Source: Alligator mississippiensis (Eukaryota > Chordata > Crocodylia > Alligatoridae). From it: a stretch of 64,000 nt of DNA. Made by a program: the position numbers and the translations under genes. Below are positions 25,725 through 37,634 of the stretch, piece by piece; position 1 is the stretch's first letter; every line of letters starts with the position of its first letter. The stretch lies in assembly GCF_030867095.1 (NCBI RefSeq), contig NC_081826.1:253994251-254058250 (forward strand), given 5' to 3'. The notes beneath the pieces were generated by a model that saw only the letters and a list, made by a program, of their open reading frames with translations, had not been told where the DNA came from and searched no databases.

Positions 25725-26288
25725 TGTCTATACATGGTATTAAGTGTGCAGTAAAATACTGCATAGTGGGTGAGTCTACCTGTGCATTTAATGCAGGAGC
25801 TGTCTCCTGGCTGGGACTTGGACATTGCACCCTGCCCTGTGGGGTTGCTTGCTGCTGGGGTGGAGACAATGTTCCCCTGTCCTGGAAGCAGGGATCTCCT
25901 GGCCCTAGCTTCCTGATTGACTCACCACTAACTGCCCTACTGGCAGCTTGGGGCAGGGGGCTGGGACCTACCCCACCCCTGCAGATCTTTCCAAGCCTTG
26001 TGCCTCAATCACCCAATTGGGGCATGGGGCTGGGATCTGCCCCTGACCAGGACAGTTCCCAGCCCCAGCTCCATGATTGTAGGATGGGGGCTGGAGAACC
26101 TATTCCTTGCTCAGCTCCATCTTTGCTGTTCTCATCACGGAGCACTGGCCCAGTTGCTCTGTAGAACAAAAAGACTCTTCAAATAGATGCAGCTATCACC
26201 AATAGCTGCAACAGAAAGCTCTGCACTGTGACTCCACCCAAGCTAGTGTGGCATCAACAAACCTCTCAACAGCCAGGGTACATCTACT
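25725..26288. repeat. GC-rich block beginning like Harbinger-like family A (end not found)
   Basis: The start CTTGGCATGTCTATACATGG and the following GTGCAGTAAAATACTGCA resemble family A ends and insides. A GC-rich stretch with repeated GGGGCTGGGA words follows. No matching right end was found before the family B element that starts at 26289. Confidence 0.4.
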
Positions 26289-26606
26289 GGGCACCTATAC
26301 ACGAGTGCGGAGGCTGCTCTGACGGGCTGGAATTCCAGCACATTGGAGCAGACTTGATTGAGTCTGCTGGAGCATGGAACTTGGTAACTGCCAGCTGCCC
26401 TCTGTGTCTTGTGTATCAGCATCCCCGTGCTTAAAAATGACAGTGGAAGCACTTGAACTAAAGCTCTTTCAAGCACCCCCATCATCATTTTTAAGTGCGG
26501 GGACACTGCTACAGGAAATGCAGTGGCGCTTTAATTAAAGCAGCTCTGAGCCACTCTAATTAAAACGCTGCCCCCTTCTATCCCTGGAGCACATATAAAA
26601 GTGCCC
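26289..26606. mobile_element. MITE family B, copy 1
   Basis: Ends are GGGCACCTATACACGAG and CACATATAAAAGTGCCC, roughly inverted copies. The inside (GGAGCAGACTTGATTGAG, CATCAGCATCCCC type words, TTTAATTAAAGC, AGCCACTCTAATTAAA) matches the element at 51641-51970 along its length. Confidence 0.65.
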
Positions 26607-28195
26607 ATTTTAGCTTGACTGTATAGGCTTTTTGGGCAAAGCCCAAACCCAAGCTCTTAAGAGCTTTTCACATCAGATACTTGTACATCAAAAATACACA
26701 TTTTTTCATTGCCATCTTTGCCACAACTGTCTTCAAGAAATTTTAAATCGGCAAAATAAGAGGAAATGGAAATGGTGTTTTCTTGCCCAGCACATATGCC
26801 TAAATACTGCTGGTTTCTTAACTCCTCACTTCTGGCAGTGCTCTGCTTACTTTTTGCCTTGCTAGGATTGAAGCAAAACAACAGTAAAAGAACAAAGTCA
26901 AATCCCACAATTCCCACCAACTCCTAAGCAGCTCTCATGATTTGGCCCAGGTAACCAATTAAGGATGGGTGGTTACATTTGCCTCCTCTTTTTTACTTTG
27001 TCCCTCACAATGCCCCTGTGTGTACAGCATATTTGAACTGTATCCCCAGCATGGATTATTGATGAAATGGTCTCTAAAATAGAACTGTGTATGAGAAAAA
27101 TATAAACTCTGAGCAAGGTGTAAATTTTCTGCCATTCCTAATAGTAAGATCTCAAAACCAGCCTTAGTTTTTCCATCCAGTGTGATCTTGTAAAGAACAA
27201 GAAAATGAAAAATTGATGCAAAGAAGTAACCCTGCAATGTGCTCTTCAAAAGGTGTTGCCAACTGAAATCAAAGAAGAGTAGCATTTTTGGAAAGTGGAA
27301 AAAGGAAAGGATCTTAGACTAGTGACTTGAAAACAAAAAAAACCACAGGAACACTTTCAGTAAAAATCCCAATACAATAAGCATTGATTACATCATTCTG
27401 CAAGTGAACAGAAATCGTTATCTTCAAGAGTTGTTTAAATTCTATGAAAACATTAGACGTAGGTAAATGTTGTCCCATGCTTAAAATCAAAGTAAAACTG
27501 CTAATCCATATTAAATGTACCATATCCTCCCACTTTCATCTCCCAAAAACTGATTTTCTCAAGTTTACACATTCCGATTCAAGGGCCACAACATAATGAT
27601 GTAGCAGTTAAGGAAATCCTCAACAAACAGAGTCATTTTTTAACTGATGATATAGATGAGGTGTCATTTTTCTATATTTTCTAATCTTTCCTCCTAAATC
27701 TTTTTATTCCAACATCAAATGAAATAGAAGCAAGAGAGAACCTTACAGTAATATTTGCTCTCTCTCCCCCTCATCCCAATAAGTCATTAGCAAAACAAGT
27801 TAAAAGGTTGTGGGGGTGGGGGTAGAGGGCAGTCTTTTTTTCAAAGCCAATCAGTCTGCTGGCTCAACATTTACAGGCCCAATCCCACCCCCTTTCAGTC
27901 ACTGGGGAACTTTCTGTTAACATCAAGAGAAACTCCTAAGAATCCTTCTAGTGATTTAACTCATCTTGCATCATTTCTACATTCACTTAAACTGGTACCA
28001 GTTTGCATGCTCATGCTCTGATTTCAGATTAAAGACTTATTTCAGTTTAGCTACTAAATGCAGTGAGGTCCTTTCTTTATAAGATTATGGAAAATCAAAA
28101 TAAGCTCCTTTCAATCTATAAGGGGGAGGGTTACATATAGACAACTGTATTATTGTACCATTTTAACTTTCCCCAAAAATAACCCAGGTTAAAAA
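26607..28195. other. AT-rich non-coding stretch
   Basis: No gene is recognised. Open frames on the minus strand up to 108 codons have no known domain. Confidence 0.4.
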
Positions 28196-28197
28196 TA

Positions 28198-28806
28198 CCA
28201 TATTTATTCACATATCACACAAACCTTCCCCTCTTCCCCGCCCCTCCAAGTCAGCCTTCCAAAATTCAGGTGTGTGTCTTAAGCAGGGAGGCTAATTTTT
28301 CTTTGCTGGAATAGAAGCAGGGAGACACTGTGCTTTAAAAGCTGCCAAAATATCTTCAACTTCTTTCTGGATAAGTAAGCAGCAAGGGAAGGGTTCAGTG
28401 TTAATCCTCTCACAGCCACTACTGGCTCAGCACTGTAGCTTGTGCCTGAAGTAGCAATTTTGCCATCTAAGGCAAGTGAGCTGCTGTGTACAATCTGTAG
28501 CATTTTGATGAGGATTGTGCTGGGGAAACATTTTATTTATAGGCATTTATATAAAGAACTATTTACATGAAAGAAGCGAATCTTGCTACTGCCCTTGCAA
28601 AGGTCTGGGGCATAGCCTTTTTGCTGTCATGCCACACCAGGAAGTTCTTGCTGGCTGACACAGACTGTCTCCTGGAATGCCACACTTAGGATTTACTCTA
28701 TGCCACAGTTGTCCATGACTCTGGAAAAAACTTTATTTTATATTCTACCCTCCAAAAACAAGGTGCATAACTTATTTGGGGGCACGTGGTGTGTGAGAAA
28801 ATATGA
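28198..28806. mobile_element. Possible TA-flanked MITE
   Basis: The left CCATATTTATTCACATATCA and right GTGTGTGAGAAAATATGA are imperfect inverted copies, and TA lies on each side (28196-28197, 28807-28808). The left end resembles that of the element near 45600. Confidence 0.45.
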
Positions 28807-28912
28807 TAGTTTGATTCCACATGGTAAGGAAGCCTCAAGCTTGGAAGTGATTATGCATAAATCTGGAATTATAGTTTAAAAAAACCCCATATTTTAGAAA
28901 GTCTCTATAAAC

Positions 28913-29181
28913 CAGTGATTCTCAATCAGGGTACCATAGCATGTTGGGGTATCTTGAGATCCTTTCAGGGATGTCACAGGGTGCCACACAGTGCTAGCAC
29001 AGTTAGGTTGGAAAACACGATTCACAAGATACACCCAGAGATTTCAAATGGGAATCCATACCTGTGATCTTTCTGAGTTTTCTGCAACAGAAAAACTTCT
29101 GTATTATTTTTCTGTAGTCAAAAAAAGAGAGTTGGCATTTTCCAAGGGGTGCCTTGAGTCTAAAAAAGTTGAGACCCACTG
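28913..29181. mobile_element. hAT MITE with exact target duplication
   Basis: The 269-bp element has ends CAGTGATTCTCAATCAGGG and AAGTTGAGACCCACTG. The 8-bp sequence CTATAAAC occurs exactly on both sides (28905-28912 and 29182-29189), diagnostic of hAT insertion. It has no coding capacity. Confidence 0.9.
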
Positions 29182-29390
29182 CTATAAACCCTGTTGTCAT
29201 GATAAACAAGAGAAGTCCCAAAGGAGATGTGGTAGAATATCAAAGTAAATTACACATACTTAAAAAAACAAAACAAAACCCTGTTTATTTGCAAAACAGA
29301 ACATCAAGGAAAGACCTGATTTGTGTATTTCAAAGAGTTCACAAATAGTTTTGATAGAAAGCAGATAGTGCAGATTATCATTTTAACCAC

Positions 29391-29560
29391 AATACACTTT
29401 TCATTCATTGATCTCAAGGTGCTTTACAACAGGAGTTGACCATCACTTTTACCATTTTATAGATAGATCAGTTGAAACAGAAGTTAAATGGGTTGTCTGA
29501 GGCCACAAAGCAATTTAGTGTTAGATTTGGAAACAGTGCCCAGGACAGTGCCACTAGAGA
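29391..29560 (-). repeat. MIR SINE fragment
   Basis: The words ACCATTTTATAGATAGATCA, AACAGAAGTTAAATGGGTTG and GAGGCCACAAAGCAATTTAG follow the inverse of the MIR core (ATTTTACAGATGAGGAAACTGAGG...AAGGTCACACAGC), so the copy lies on the minus strand. Confidence 0.65.
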
Positions 29561-31158
29561 CCAGCCCACAGCTGCCCCGAAGTACTTAAGATGAGACTGA
29601 AATCCTCACTGAAATTATAAACATACTTAATCCCATCCTTTTCCAAAACACTTTTCCCTGAATATTGGGGAACTTGGGTAGTCCTGTTCCTATTCTTTAA
29701 ATGGAACAACAAGAGAGGGTCTGTTATCGGAGCAATTTGTATGCTGATAAACACAAAAGCCTAGATCCTCAAAGGCATCATTAGGAATAGGAGTCAGGTG
29801 CCTAAATACCTGTGGGCATCTGGGCCAAAAGCCATGCTTATGTTGGGCACTGTTAACCAAGAACACAAGGCTTGGTGGGTAGCATATCCAGACCCCACAG
29901 GACTCCCTCTGTGAAAGGGGATGAGAGGGTTAGTGGTATCAGCATAGGACACCCCTACATCATCATGTCTCCTGGCCTCCAATGTAGAAAGCAAAGCTAA
30001 GACAAAGGGAACAGCTAGGGCTCCTTCATGCCCCTCAATTCCTGGCTGCCACAATAACCTGAAGTGACAGTGACCTGGTGTAGGATCAGAGAAACTCAGA
30101 GACATTGCAAAGCCACCTCTGCATAGGCTACTCTTGAGCTATGCTGGAAGCTCCTCAGCTCCAGATCTGGTTCTGGGGTCATGGCTTCTTTTTATCACAT
30201 TGTAATATAACACAAAACTGCCAAATGCTAATTAGAATAGCATGCGTGATACCTACTGTACCTACATATATTTAGCATACCGGCTCAAAAGAGTGTCTCA
30301 TTGAACTACATGGCTTGGATTTTGCAGTAGGATGCTTCTACTTGGAGATGAAAACAGAATGAGAACAAAACATTTACTGGCACTGATTTCTGTTTTGTGG
30401 AGCTCTGAAAGAAGGCGAATGCGTACAAGCCTCAAAGAATTTGTATTCCTGCCTCTATCAACCATCACAATGTTTACAGAAATGGAAAAGTGTAAGAAAG
30501 CACATTAGCAGAGAGGAAACCAAAAATATAGAAACAGATAGATGCACAGGAGAATGAGTGGTAAGGTACCAAAATCTCTCTTCTTTATATTTTCCAAACA
30601 CATTCACCTTGCAAAGATCCTTGGTATCTGCCACTGATGGGGAACTATGGGCTTGTTGACCCATGGGCTTGGTACTACAGTTGCCATACTTCAGCATTAT
30701 TTCATTTTTGTTCTGAAGTTGGGCATTTCATTCCCATTTCTTAAGCTAGCAGACATTGAGGTCTTCCTTCCTCTGTTTCAAGAATTAAAAAGGGGAGGGG
30801 GAAGAGCTTGTGGCAAAATAGTCTGGAATTTTCATAAGAATTATACAGGCAAACTTGATCTAAAGCATTCAATTGCCACAGATGGTGTCACATCCCCTTA
30901 GTATCTGATCTTTATAAAGATCACCTTGAAATCTACAATGGACAGAGTGTTATTATGGCATATTATAAAATGATTCTTCAGAGACATAACATATAATTTA
31001 ACAGCTGGGACATGGCTTTCCATAACCTTGCACTTTGTGCAGTCGATTCCCGCCCCAAGACAGTGTGAGCGTTCTCACTGGGGCTAGCATCTGTACAAGG
31101 TCAAGGCAGTAGGAGCTCCAGGCCCAGGACGCTATTGTCTGTAGAATGCCCCACACTG
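29561..31158. other. Probable GCNT4 3' UTR side and downstream spacer
   Basis: This lies directly downstream of the GCNT4 stop codon. The 3' UTR must start here, but no convincing polyadenylation site could be chosen. No other gene is seen. Confidence 0.35.
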
Positions 31159-32526
31159 CTATTGTGGGACTTTTACAGAACTTCTGTGTATGAAGGAATC
31201 TTCAGAAGACAAATCAACCCAATCCTTCTGTCGTTCTGCCAATTTTTCTGCCAAGCATTTTATTAAAACAGGGTCCACTCTGGAGTCAAATTTATTGGCA
31301 AACCAATGTCCAGAATTTAGAAGCCATCTTAACTCTGCAGCTCCGTAGATGCACACACTGCGAAGGTGGGTACCAGTACATGGAGGATACAAATGGTCTT
31401 CAAGATAGTTCCATTTCACCAACCGAGTCTTGCTTTGAAGGTCTGTTATATCCTGAGCAGACCTTGACATTTCTCCAGGAATTCCAGGTATACGTACAAG
31501 AGTGGCCCAGAAATGTTCATCTGGAGAATAAGTGTCCTTTGACCATTCAAAAAAATCTCTAACCAGAGAATTCTCAAAGGTAAATTGGATAAATGCTTGA
31601 CTTAACACAAAATAGGCACTGCCTACAAAAACCTCAATATTATGAGGTGGAGGATCCTTAGAAATGTTAGTTTTTACAGGCATCTGCATGTATTCATAAG
31701 GCACTTTCTGAAGGTCATGATGATAAATAAATCGTTCCTTTTTGCTGCTACTTGGCTTTGTGGTTTCAAGCATATTTGCCCCATTGAGTTTCCTCAATTC
31801 AGAGACCAATTCAAAATTTGATCTCAAAGGAAAGTCTTGACCACACAAGTTAATAACATACTTCCATGGAACTGAAGACATCATCAAGTCAGACAAACAA
31901 TTAAAATCTGCTTGGAGCCTAGAGATGTGTGCATATTCTACTGTTTCCAATTTTGATGCAATGAAAATGTTGGGGAAGCACTTAGCTAGATTGTCCATAG
32001 CAGATTTGAAATTATCAGATGACTTTTGGTCATAATGAATACAGTAAACATTTTGATGACTGTATATTGTGTGTATGAGCCTTTCAACCATTACTGCTTC
32101 TTTGTGAACAACCAAAGAATAAGCTAATGGGAAATTTTCCTCCTCAGGTGAAACAGGCTTTAGGTAGTATCCTCTTAGAGTGCGATATACCTGACAGTCA
32201 CTGGTTATCGCTATAATATCTTCATCTTCTAAATCAATTATATCTTTTCTTCTTACCTCTAAACTCTTGCCAATTTCACTGGGTTCTTGTTCATATATAG
32301 AAGAACAGTTTATTGTATATTGGGTGCTGTTCCTGAGATAGGAATACTTGTTTCTAACATAAGATGAAGTGCTTAAAAAGTGTTCAACTAAATAAATGCC
32401 TTTGTGTGGAAATAAGAGTTTTTCAACATTCAGGAGTTTCATCAGTGCAAGGAGCCATCCCATTAGAAACAGAACTAAGATCTTCAGCCTCGTGGGATAT
32501 TTGCAGGAACACTTACACCTCTTCAT
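31159..32526 (-). CDS. GCNT4: Core 2 beta-1,6-N-acetylglucosaminyltransferase 3 (GCNT4), complete single coding exon
   Basis: The 455-residue protein is a Golgi type II membrane enzyme of the GT14 family (Branch domain), known to add beta-1,6-GlcNAc to core 1 O-glycans to make core 2 mucin-type branches. Seen: a short basic cytosolic tail (1-15), one membrane anchor (about 16-32), a stem, and a catalytic domain from about 130 to 405. It contains CGQDFP (228-233), GSAYFVLS (302-309) and [10 protein letters not shown] (334-343), whose Glu337 matches the catalytic base known in the family. Family cysteines are kept (e.g. C74, C162, C183, C228, C383, C392). N-X-S/T sites lie at N66, N73 and N287. 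Human GCNT4 is 453 residues and aligns end to end from memory. An in-frame Met 20 codons upstream (32586) is rejected: a pyrimidine tract and AG end at 32528, so the exon starts at 32527, one base before this ATG. The stop is TAG. No break is seen. Confidence 0.97.
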   Translation of the reverse strand: MKRCKCSCKYPTRLKILVLFLMGWLLALMKLLNVEKLLFPHKGIYLVEHFLSTSSYVRNKYSYLRNSTQYTINCSSIYEQEPSEIGKSLEVRRKDIIDLEDEDIIAITSDCQVYRTLRGYYLKPVSPEEENFPLAYSLVVHKEAVMVERLIHTIYSHQNVYCIHYDQKSSDNFKSAMDNLAKCFPNIFIASKLETVEYAHISRLQADFNCLSDLMMSSVPWKYVINLCGQDFPLRSNFELVSELRKLNGANMLETTKPSSSKKERFIYHHDLQKVPYEYMQMPVKTNISKDPPPHNIEVFVGSAYFVLSQAFIQFTFENSLVRDFFEWSKDTYSPDEHFWATLVRIPGIPGEMSRSAQDITDLQSKTRLVKWNYLEDHLYPPCTGTHLRSVCIYGAAELRWLLNSGHWFANKFDSRVDPVLIKCLAEKLAERQKDWVDLSSEDSFIHRSSVKVPQ

Positions 32527-32545
32527 TCTGTAGGAAAATAAAGGT
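32527..32545 (-). promoter_or_regulatory. GCNT4: Splice acceptor of the GCNT4 coding exon
   Basis: On the minus strand a run of pyrimidines reading CTTTATTTTCCTACAG ends at 32528, directly followed by A and the ATG of the conserved protein. This fixes the start codon and shows that the 5' UTR begins in an upstream exon, as in other GCNT genes whose coding sequence lies in a last exon. Confidence 0.75.
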
Positions 32546-34384
32546 ATCACAACATATTCATCATGAAAGGGGGACATTAAACACAAAGCACACTGATCTG
32601 GCTACAACTTAAAAACAATCATATCAGGACAGGGTATTATAAATGCTTTAATGTTTTCTTATATTTAAACACAGCTATTAGTAACAACATAATTTGCTGC
32701 TAACTAGTTCATTTATGGGCAGATGTTAATTCAGTGCCAACTTTTGCCACCCTAATTTGTACCAAGTAATTCCTTTCTCTAAATTAGCTCAGTGAAGGCA
32801 ATGATGTGTTTTGCACAGTAAGATACTATTCAGCCCAAGACATGGTGTCAGGATCACACTGTTCATTTTCTAGCCCTCTGTCATTTCCATCTACCACTTG
32901 TGGTGCATCAGTCCCTGCTACTGCAGAAGGGCAAATTTCATCTCTCTTGGCAGAGCAGGCAGAGGGCATTCATTTAGCTTCTTAGCTAAAATTCCATTGA
33001 ATTAAAAAGGAGCAGAATTGGATCTCTCCATTAGTTTTTCTTCAGGCCCCTCAATTAATAGTGTATATTAGCAGTATTTAAAATATTACTAAAAAAAATG
33101 TTCTACTTTGAGAATACTGAAGGTGAGTGGGTGTTTTGAAAACTGGAGTGTGGTGCCAGGGCAGGGAAGGCATCTTGCTATAACCCCAGAGGCATAAATT
33201 TGAACCCTGAGTCACTTATGCCAAAGACTGGCCCTAATCAACTCCATTGTAAATTGTTCCTGGATAATTTGAGTGTGGAGTTAACAGCACTGCTGCTAGT
33301 CATGTTACTCCCCTGTATGCTCTTGGCTAGAGAAACTGGCATGCCAGTTCTCTGGGTTGTTAGAGTGAGAATAGTCTGACTTACTTTAAAAATCAGACAA
33401 ACATTCTCATTGCTTGTAGGCTGACCCATGCTGGTGTTACCAGAGAGAAGGAGAAGGGAAGGAGTATCCCCCCTCCCATTACATCCTATACTGATGTCAG
33501 CCAAACTTGAAGTTCCTAAGTGTAAAAGCAGCTCCTGGCTGGTACTGCTAACTGCTTCAAAATGAGTGGGGTTAAGATGGGGCAATGGACTTGCCAACAT
33601 ACTCCTTTGAAGAGCTATAGTAGTAGGCAATACTGTGCCTTTCCTATTTCTTCCATCCCTCACTGGATGATGCAGTTCTGGCCTTTTGCTGCAAAGGCAC
33701 AGTTGAGGTCTCTGTTGTGCAATACTGTATTCAATATCAGCTCTCTATAACAACTTCCAAACTGGAGCTTTACTGCAATGAAAGAAAAGCACAATGATCC
33801 TTTTTTCCATGTCTCTCTGCTTTTATCAGCAGGGTGTGAAGAACATCATGGCTATTACTGGATCAAAATGAGAGCAGACCCTGTATCCAGGTGCAGCTTT
33901 AGTTGGAACAGTATTTTCCCCCTTAAGGAACTACTCATGAATAGAACAGCCTTCAAAGTACTCTTTCTGAAAGGAGCTTTCTTTAGTAGTGTGTGGCTGT
34001 GTGTTTAGCAGCAAAGGAAAAATTGGCCAGCTTTGCTAGCTTATGTTCATATGTCTTACTGAGACTGAAACTTTGGAAATGCAGTCAGCAAAGGATACAC
34101 GTGCAAACATCAGGGGCCACACCTGTGGCAACTGTACAGAAGGAGTATTATCCATTTCACATTTTGTGAGACTGCTGTAAGATCAGGATAGGACTAGCTT
34201 TGGAACAGGTTGGCAGATGCAATATAACTTCACAGTCACTTGAAATGAAATCTGATGATTCTTCTACACTGTTTGGCTTCTGGAGAATGAGAGACAGCCA
34301 CTGTAGCTGTCTCTATACTGCCTATTCCCAGCCCTCCTTTAGTTAGGAGTCAGCTAGAGGATGGAGGCTGGGAAACATACATGG
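32546..34384. other. Probable GCNT4 intron sequence
   Basis: Upstream of the coding exon; no repeat or other gene is recognised in 1.8 kb. Confidence 0.4.
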
Positions 34385-34541
34385 CACAGAATCATATAAA
34401 CTGGGGCGGAAGGAAAGTCAGGGGGGTCATATAGTCCAACACTCTGCTCAAAGCAGGAGCATCCCTATCTAAAGCACCCCAATCAATTTTGTCCAGCCTT
34501 TGCTTTAAAATGTCCAATGATGGAGCTTCCACAAGTTAAGT

Positions 34542-34843
34542 TAGTGGTGATCAACCTTTTGGCCCCATGGGCAAGAAGAATGGTATGGGACCAGCTCATG
34601 AGGCAGATCAGATACCATACACTGGGATCAGGCCCTGGGGCCCCACATTACCCTGGTGCCCTGCACCACACCCACCCAGTCCTGCACACTGGGATTGGGC
34701 CCTGCACTGCCCTGCGTGCTCTATCCAATGTACAGAGCCACAGCTTATGGGGCTCCCCACAGATCTATGGGAAGCCCACCAGGCCAGATGGCAAGGCACT
34801 GGGGGCTAGATCTGGCCTGCAAGCTATGGGTTAAGTACCCTTG
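34542..34843. mobile_element. hAT-type MITE inserted in the CR1
   Basis: It starts TAGTGGTGATCAACCTTTTG (a changed CAGTGGTGATCAACC) and ends ATCTGGCCTGC...GGGTTAAGTACCCTTG, typical of reptile hAT MITEs. CR1 sequence lies on both sides. An 8-bp duplication could not be confirmed. Confidence 0.6.
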
Positions 34844-35409
34844 CTCCAGGCTAACTTCCCATGTCTTGCATGGCAACACTCCTGGTAAAACATCACAGCA
34901 TGCTATTGCTATTATGATTTTGTTTGTTTTTATCCAACAACATCACACAGCTGACTCATAATCAACTTATGGTCACTATAACCCCACATCCTTTTTTGCA
35001 GTATGCAGTCTAGCAAATCATTACAATCCGTATTTGTGTACTTAATTGTTTCATCCTAAGTGCAGTACTTGGCATCTGTCCTTACTGGATTTCATCCTAC
35101 TTATTTTAAGCCTATTCCCCAATTTATCAAAGTTATTTTGAATCCTGATCCTAACCTCCAAACTGGAACTCCAGTCTTTCCTTGTATGTCTCAACCCTGA
35201 CCATGCCTTAAATACAAATGTTTAGGTAATACCATCTCCCAGACACTGAGCTATTTACTATTGTTCAAGTATATTTAGCCAATCAGTTATACACTGGTTT
35301 TCTGTCATTCACAGAGCCCATCACCTTGTCAAACAATGAAATCAGGTTATTGTGGACCAAATCTACAAGTTCTGCTACACACCTATCCCCTCAATCAAAG
35401 CTGTATTCA

Positions 35410-37626
35410 AAGACATCATAAGCATCATAAAAGGTCCATATCAGGGTTGGCACTAACAATGTCTGTGAATATTGAAGCATTCTCAGCCATTAAGCAAGAA
35501 ATTATTGCCTAACTGTATGCTGATAACGATTGCCAAGTACTATGACTTCAAGAAACACACTGAGGGACAAATGATAACTGCCCCCAGATATCAGGGATGC
35601 AGTTCGCCATTTAGAGATCGCATGAAAAATATGGCAGTGAAATCTTCGTTAAACCTCACCTCATCATCAACACAACAGTTATGACTGATGATAATACTGA
35701 TATGATATAACAACTGTGGAATTTATATCATATCAGTCTACAACCACTGAAAAAACCTTTAACTAGACAAGTCCATCTAACCTTAGCCATCATAAAAATC
35801 AATTGCACCTCATCCATGATCCAACGCTTCCCAATTATTTTAACTGAAGACACTGAAAAAGGAGCTACCAAATAAACAACACACCATTCAAATCAAGAGA
35901 AAAGACAACCAGGAGGTTCATTGCTTTGGGACACATTTTACCACAGCTGAATTAACAACTGCAATAAATACTCTTAAAGCAAAGCTGCTGGCTTTAACTA
36001 TATTTGTACAGAATAAATAAAATGCTTCCGATCAAGGACAAGGGCCCAACAGGGTCAGCAAGCATATATTTTAGCACTCCTAAATTGGTGAAAGATCCCT
36101 CAGATCCAAAGAATGTCAAACCTACATCTTTACTATTTCATCTTTTCAAATCTATGTATGCCTTATCTTAAACCATCTGCCTGTGGTTGTTGAAGAACAT
36201 TTAATCCCCAAGCAAGCTGGTTTCTACCCAGGAAAATCATGAAGTAGTCTAGTATTACACATCCTGAAGCACATTGAAAATTATTCCAAAAAAGGAATGG
36301 TCACTAGTGCGGTATTCAGCAGCTTACAACACTTTCCAGCACTGGATGTTCCTTGCAAAACTATATATGACAAAAGATTACCAACTACTATAAATAACAT
36401 GATTCTTGCTAGAAAATTGAAGTTGAATCATGCAAGAAGTGATGCCAATGGTGAAAACAAAGGAATAGCCTACCTGAAGGGAGTGTACTTGCACCCATAC
36501 TATTTGACATCTACACCAATGATCGATCGATTCAACCAGGCATGAGAAGTTTTATTTATGCAGATGATTTGTGTACCACCACCCAAATTAAGCGTCAGTG
36601 CTCAATGGGTTGTCGGACTATTACACCTAAGATCAACTACATGTCAACCCGAATAAAACACAGGTTAGTCTCCTCCACCTTCAGAACTAAGATATTAGTA
36701 AGCAACTCAACCCAACATGGAATGGAATAACTTTGCCAACTGCCCAAACCCTATCTATTTGGGAGTGACACTAGACCCAAATGCTCTTGCATAAACTACA
36801 TGTAGAAGAGATGAAGTTTACAGTTCATTCCCAGAATAACATATTAAAGAAGCATATCAACTCTAAATAGGAGGCCAACCCAACAACATTATAAACTACT
36901 GTGTTTGCACTTTGTTATTCAGCAGTTGAACACACATGCCTAGTCTGGGAAAGTTTGGTGCATACAAAGAAGCTAGACACTGTTATACAAGAGTTGCAGG
37001 TGCATTTCTGGATGTGTTAAACCAGCAAATATCAATAGTCTCTATCTGCCTGCCAGAATTATCCCACCAGACAACAGGTGAGCAGTAGCAAGCAAAACAG
37101 AACATACCCAGCAGACTGAAGACAAGATGCACTCACTACATGCCCACATTGAGGCTCCCAGCAAACTGAAATCATAGAAATTTCCTCTCTCCTATGTAGT
37201 CACTGGATAAAAAGCCAACAGCCCCATGAGTAGAAGGTAGCAATCATGACCAGGAAGGATAACCCAAGAGGGAGTTAGGAAAACTGCCAAATCCCTGCCT
37301 GCACAAAGCTTGATTGGCCAACATGGAATAGCTTGAACCGCCTCCAAACAGGGGTCAGTAACACTAAAAGGCAACATGCAACTGTGGGGATACTTCAACA
37401 ATGCAAATGTTTGAATGTGACGGAAACTTTCAGACTACAGAACATCTGCTAGCCTACTAATGTATAAGGGAACCATGCACCAATGAGGACCTCACTAAGA
37501 CTACAGATCAAACAATAATATATGCCTATTTCTGGACCCAAATTTGAACATGGCAACAGGATACGAGAAGAAGAATCAGGTTAGCTAAGCATAACTATAT
37601 TGGCTGTTACTTGCTACCCTTTAATC
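35410..37626 (+). mobile_element. Non-CR1 LINE with endonuclease and reverse transcriptase remains
   Basis: On the plus strand an endonuclease-like start (about 35460) leads to a DCQVL-x-LQETH block (35528-35563). A reverse transcriptase block SLPEGSVLAPILFDIYTND runs just before FIYADDLCTTTQ, with YADD at 36557-36568. Downstream are a YLGVTLD-like block (about 36750), a SRxNILRK-like block, and a C-terminal HSLHAHIEAPSKLKS-like block near 37130. The frame is broken by many stops and shifts. The block pattern is unlike CR1 or L2 and recalls Jockey-type elements best known from invertebrates; the clade is uncertain. Confidence 0.75.
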
Positions 37627-37634
37627 CTCTACGT

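Noticed and set aside
32527-32586. GCNT4 start 20 codons upstream
   Set aside because: The extra codons lie across a good splice acceptor and are not part of the conserved protein start.
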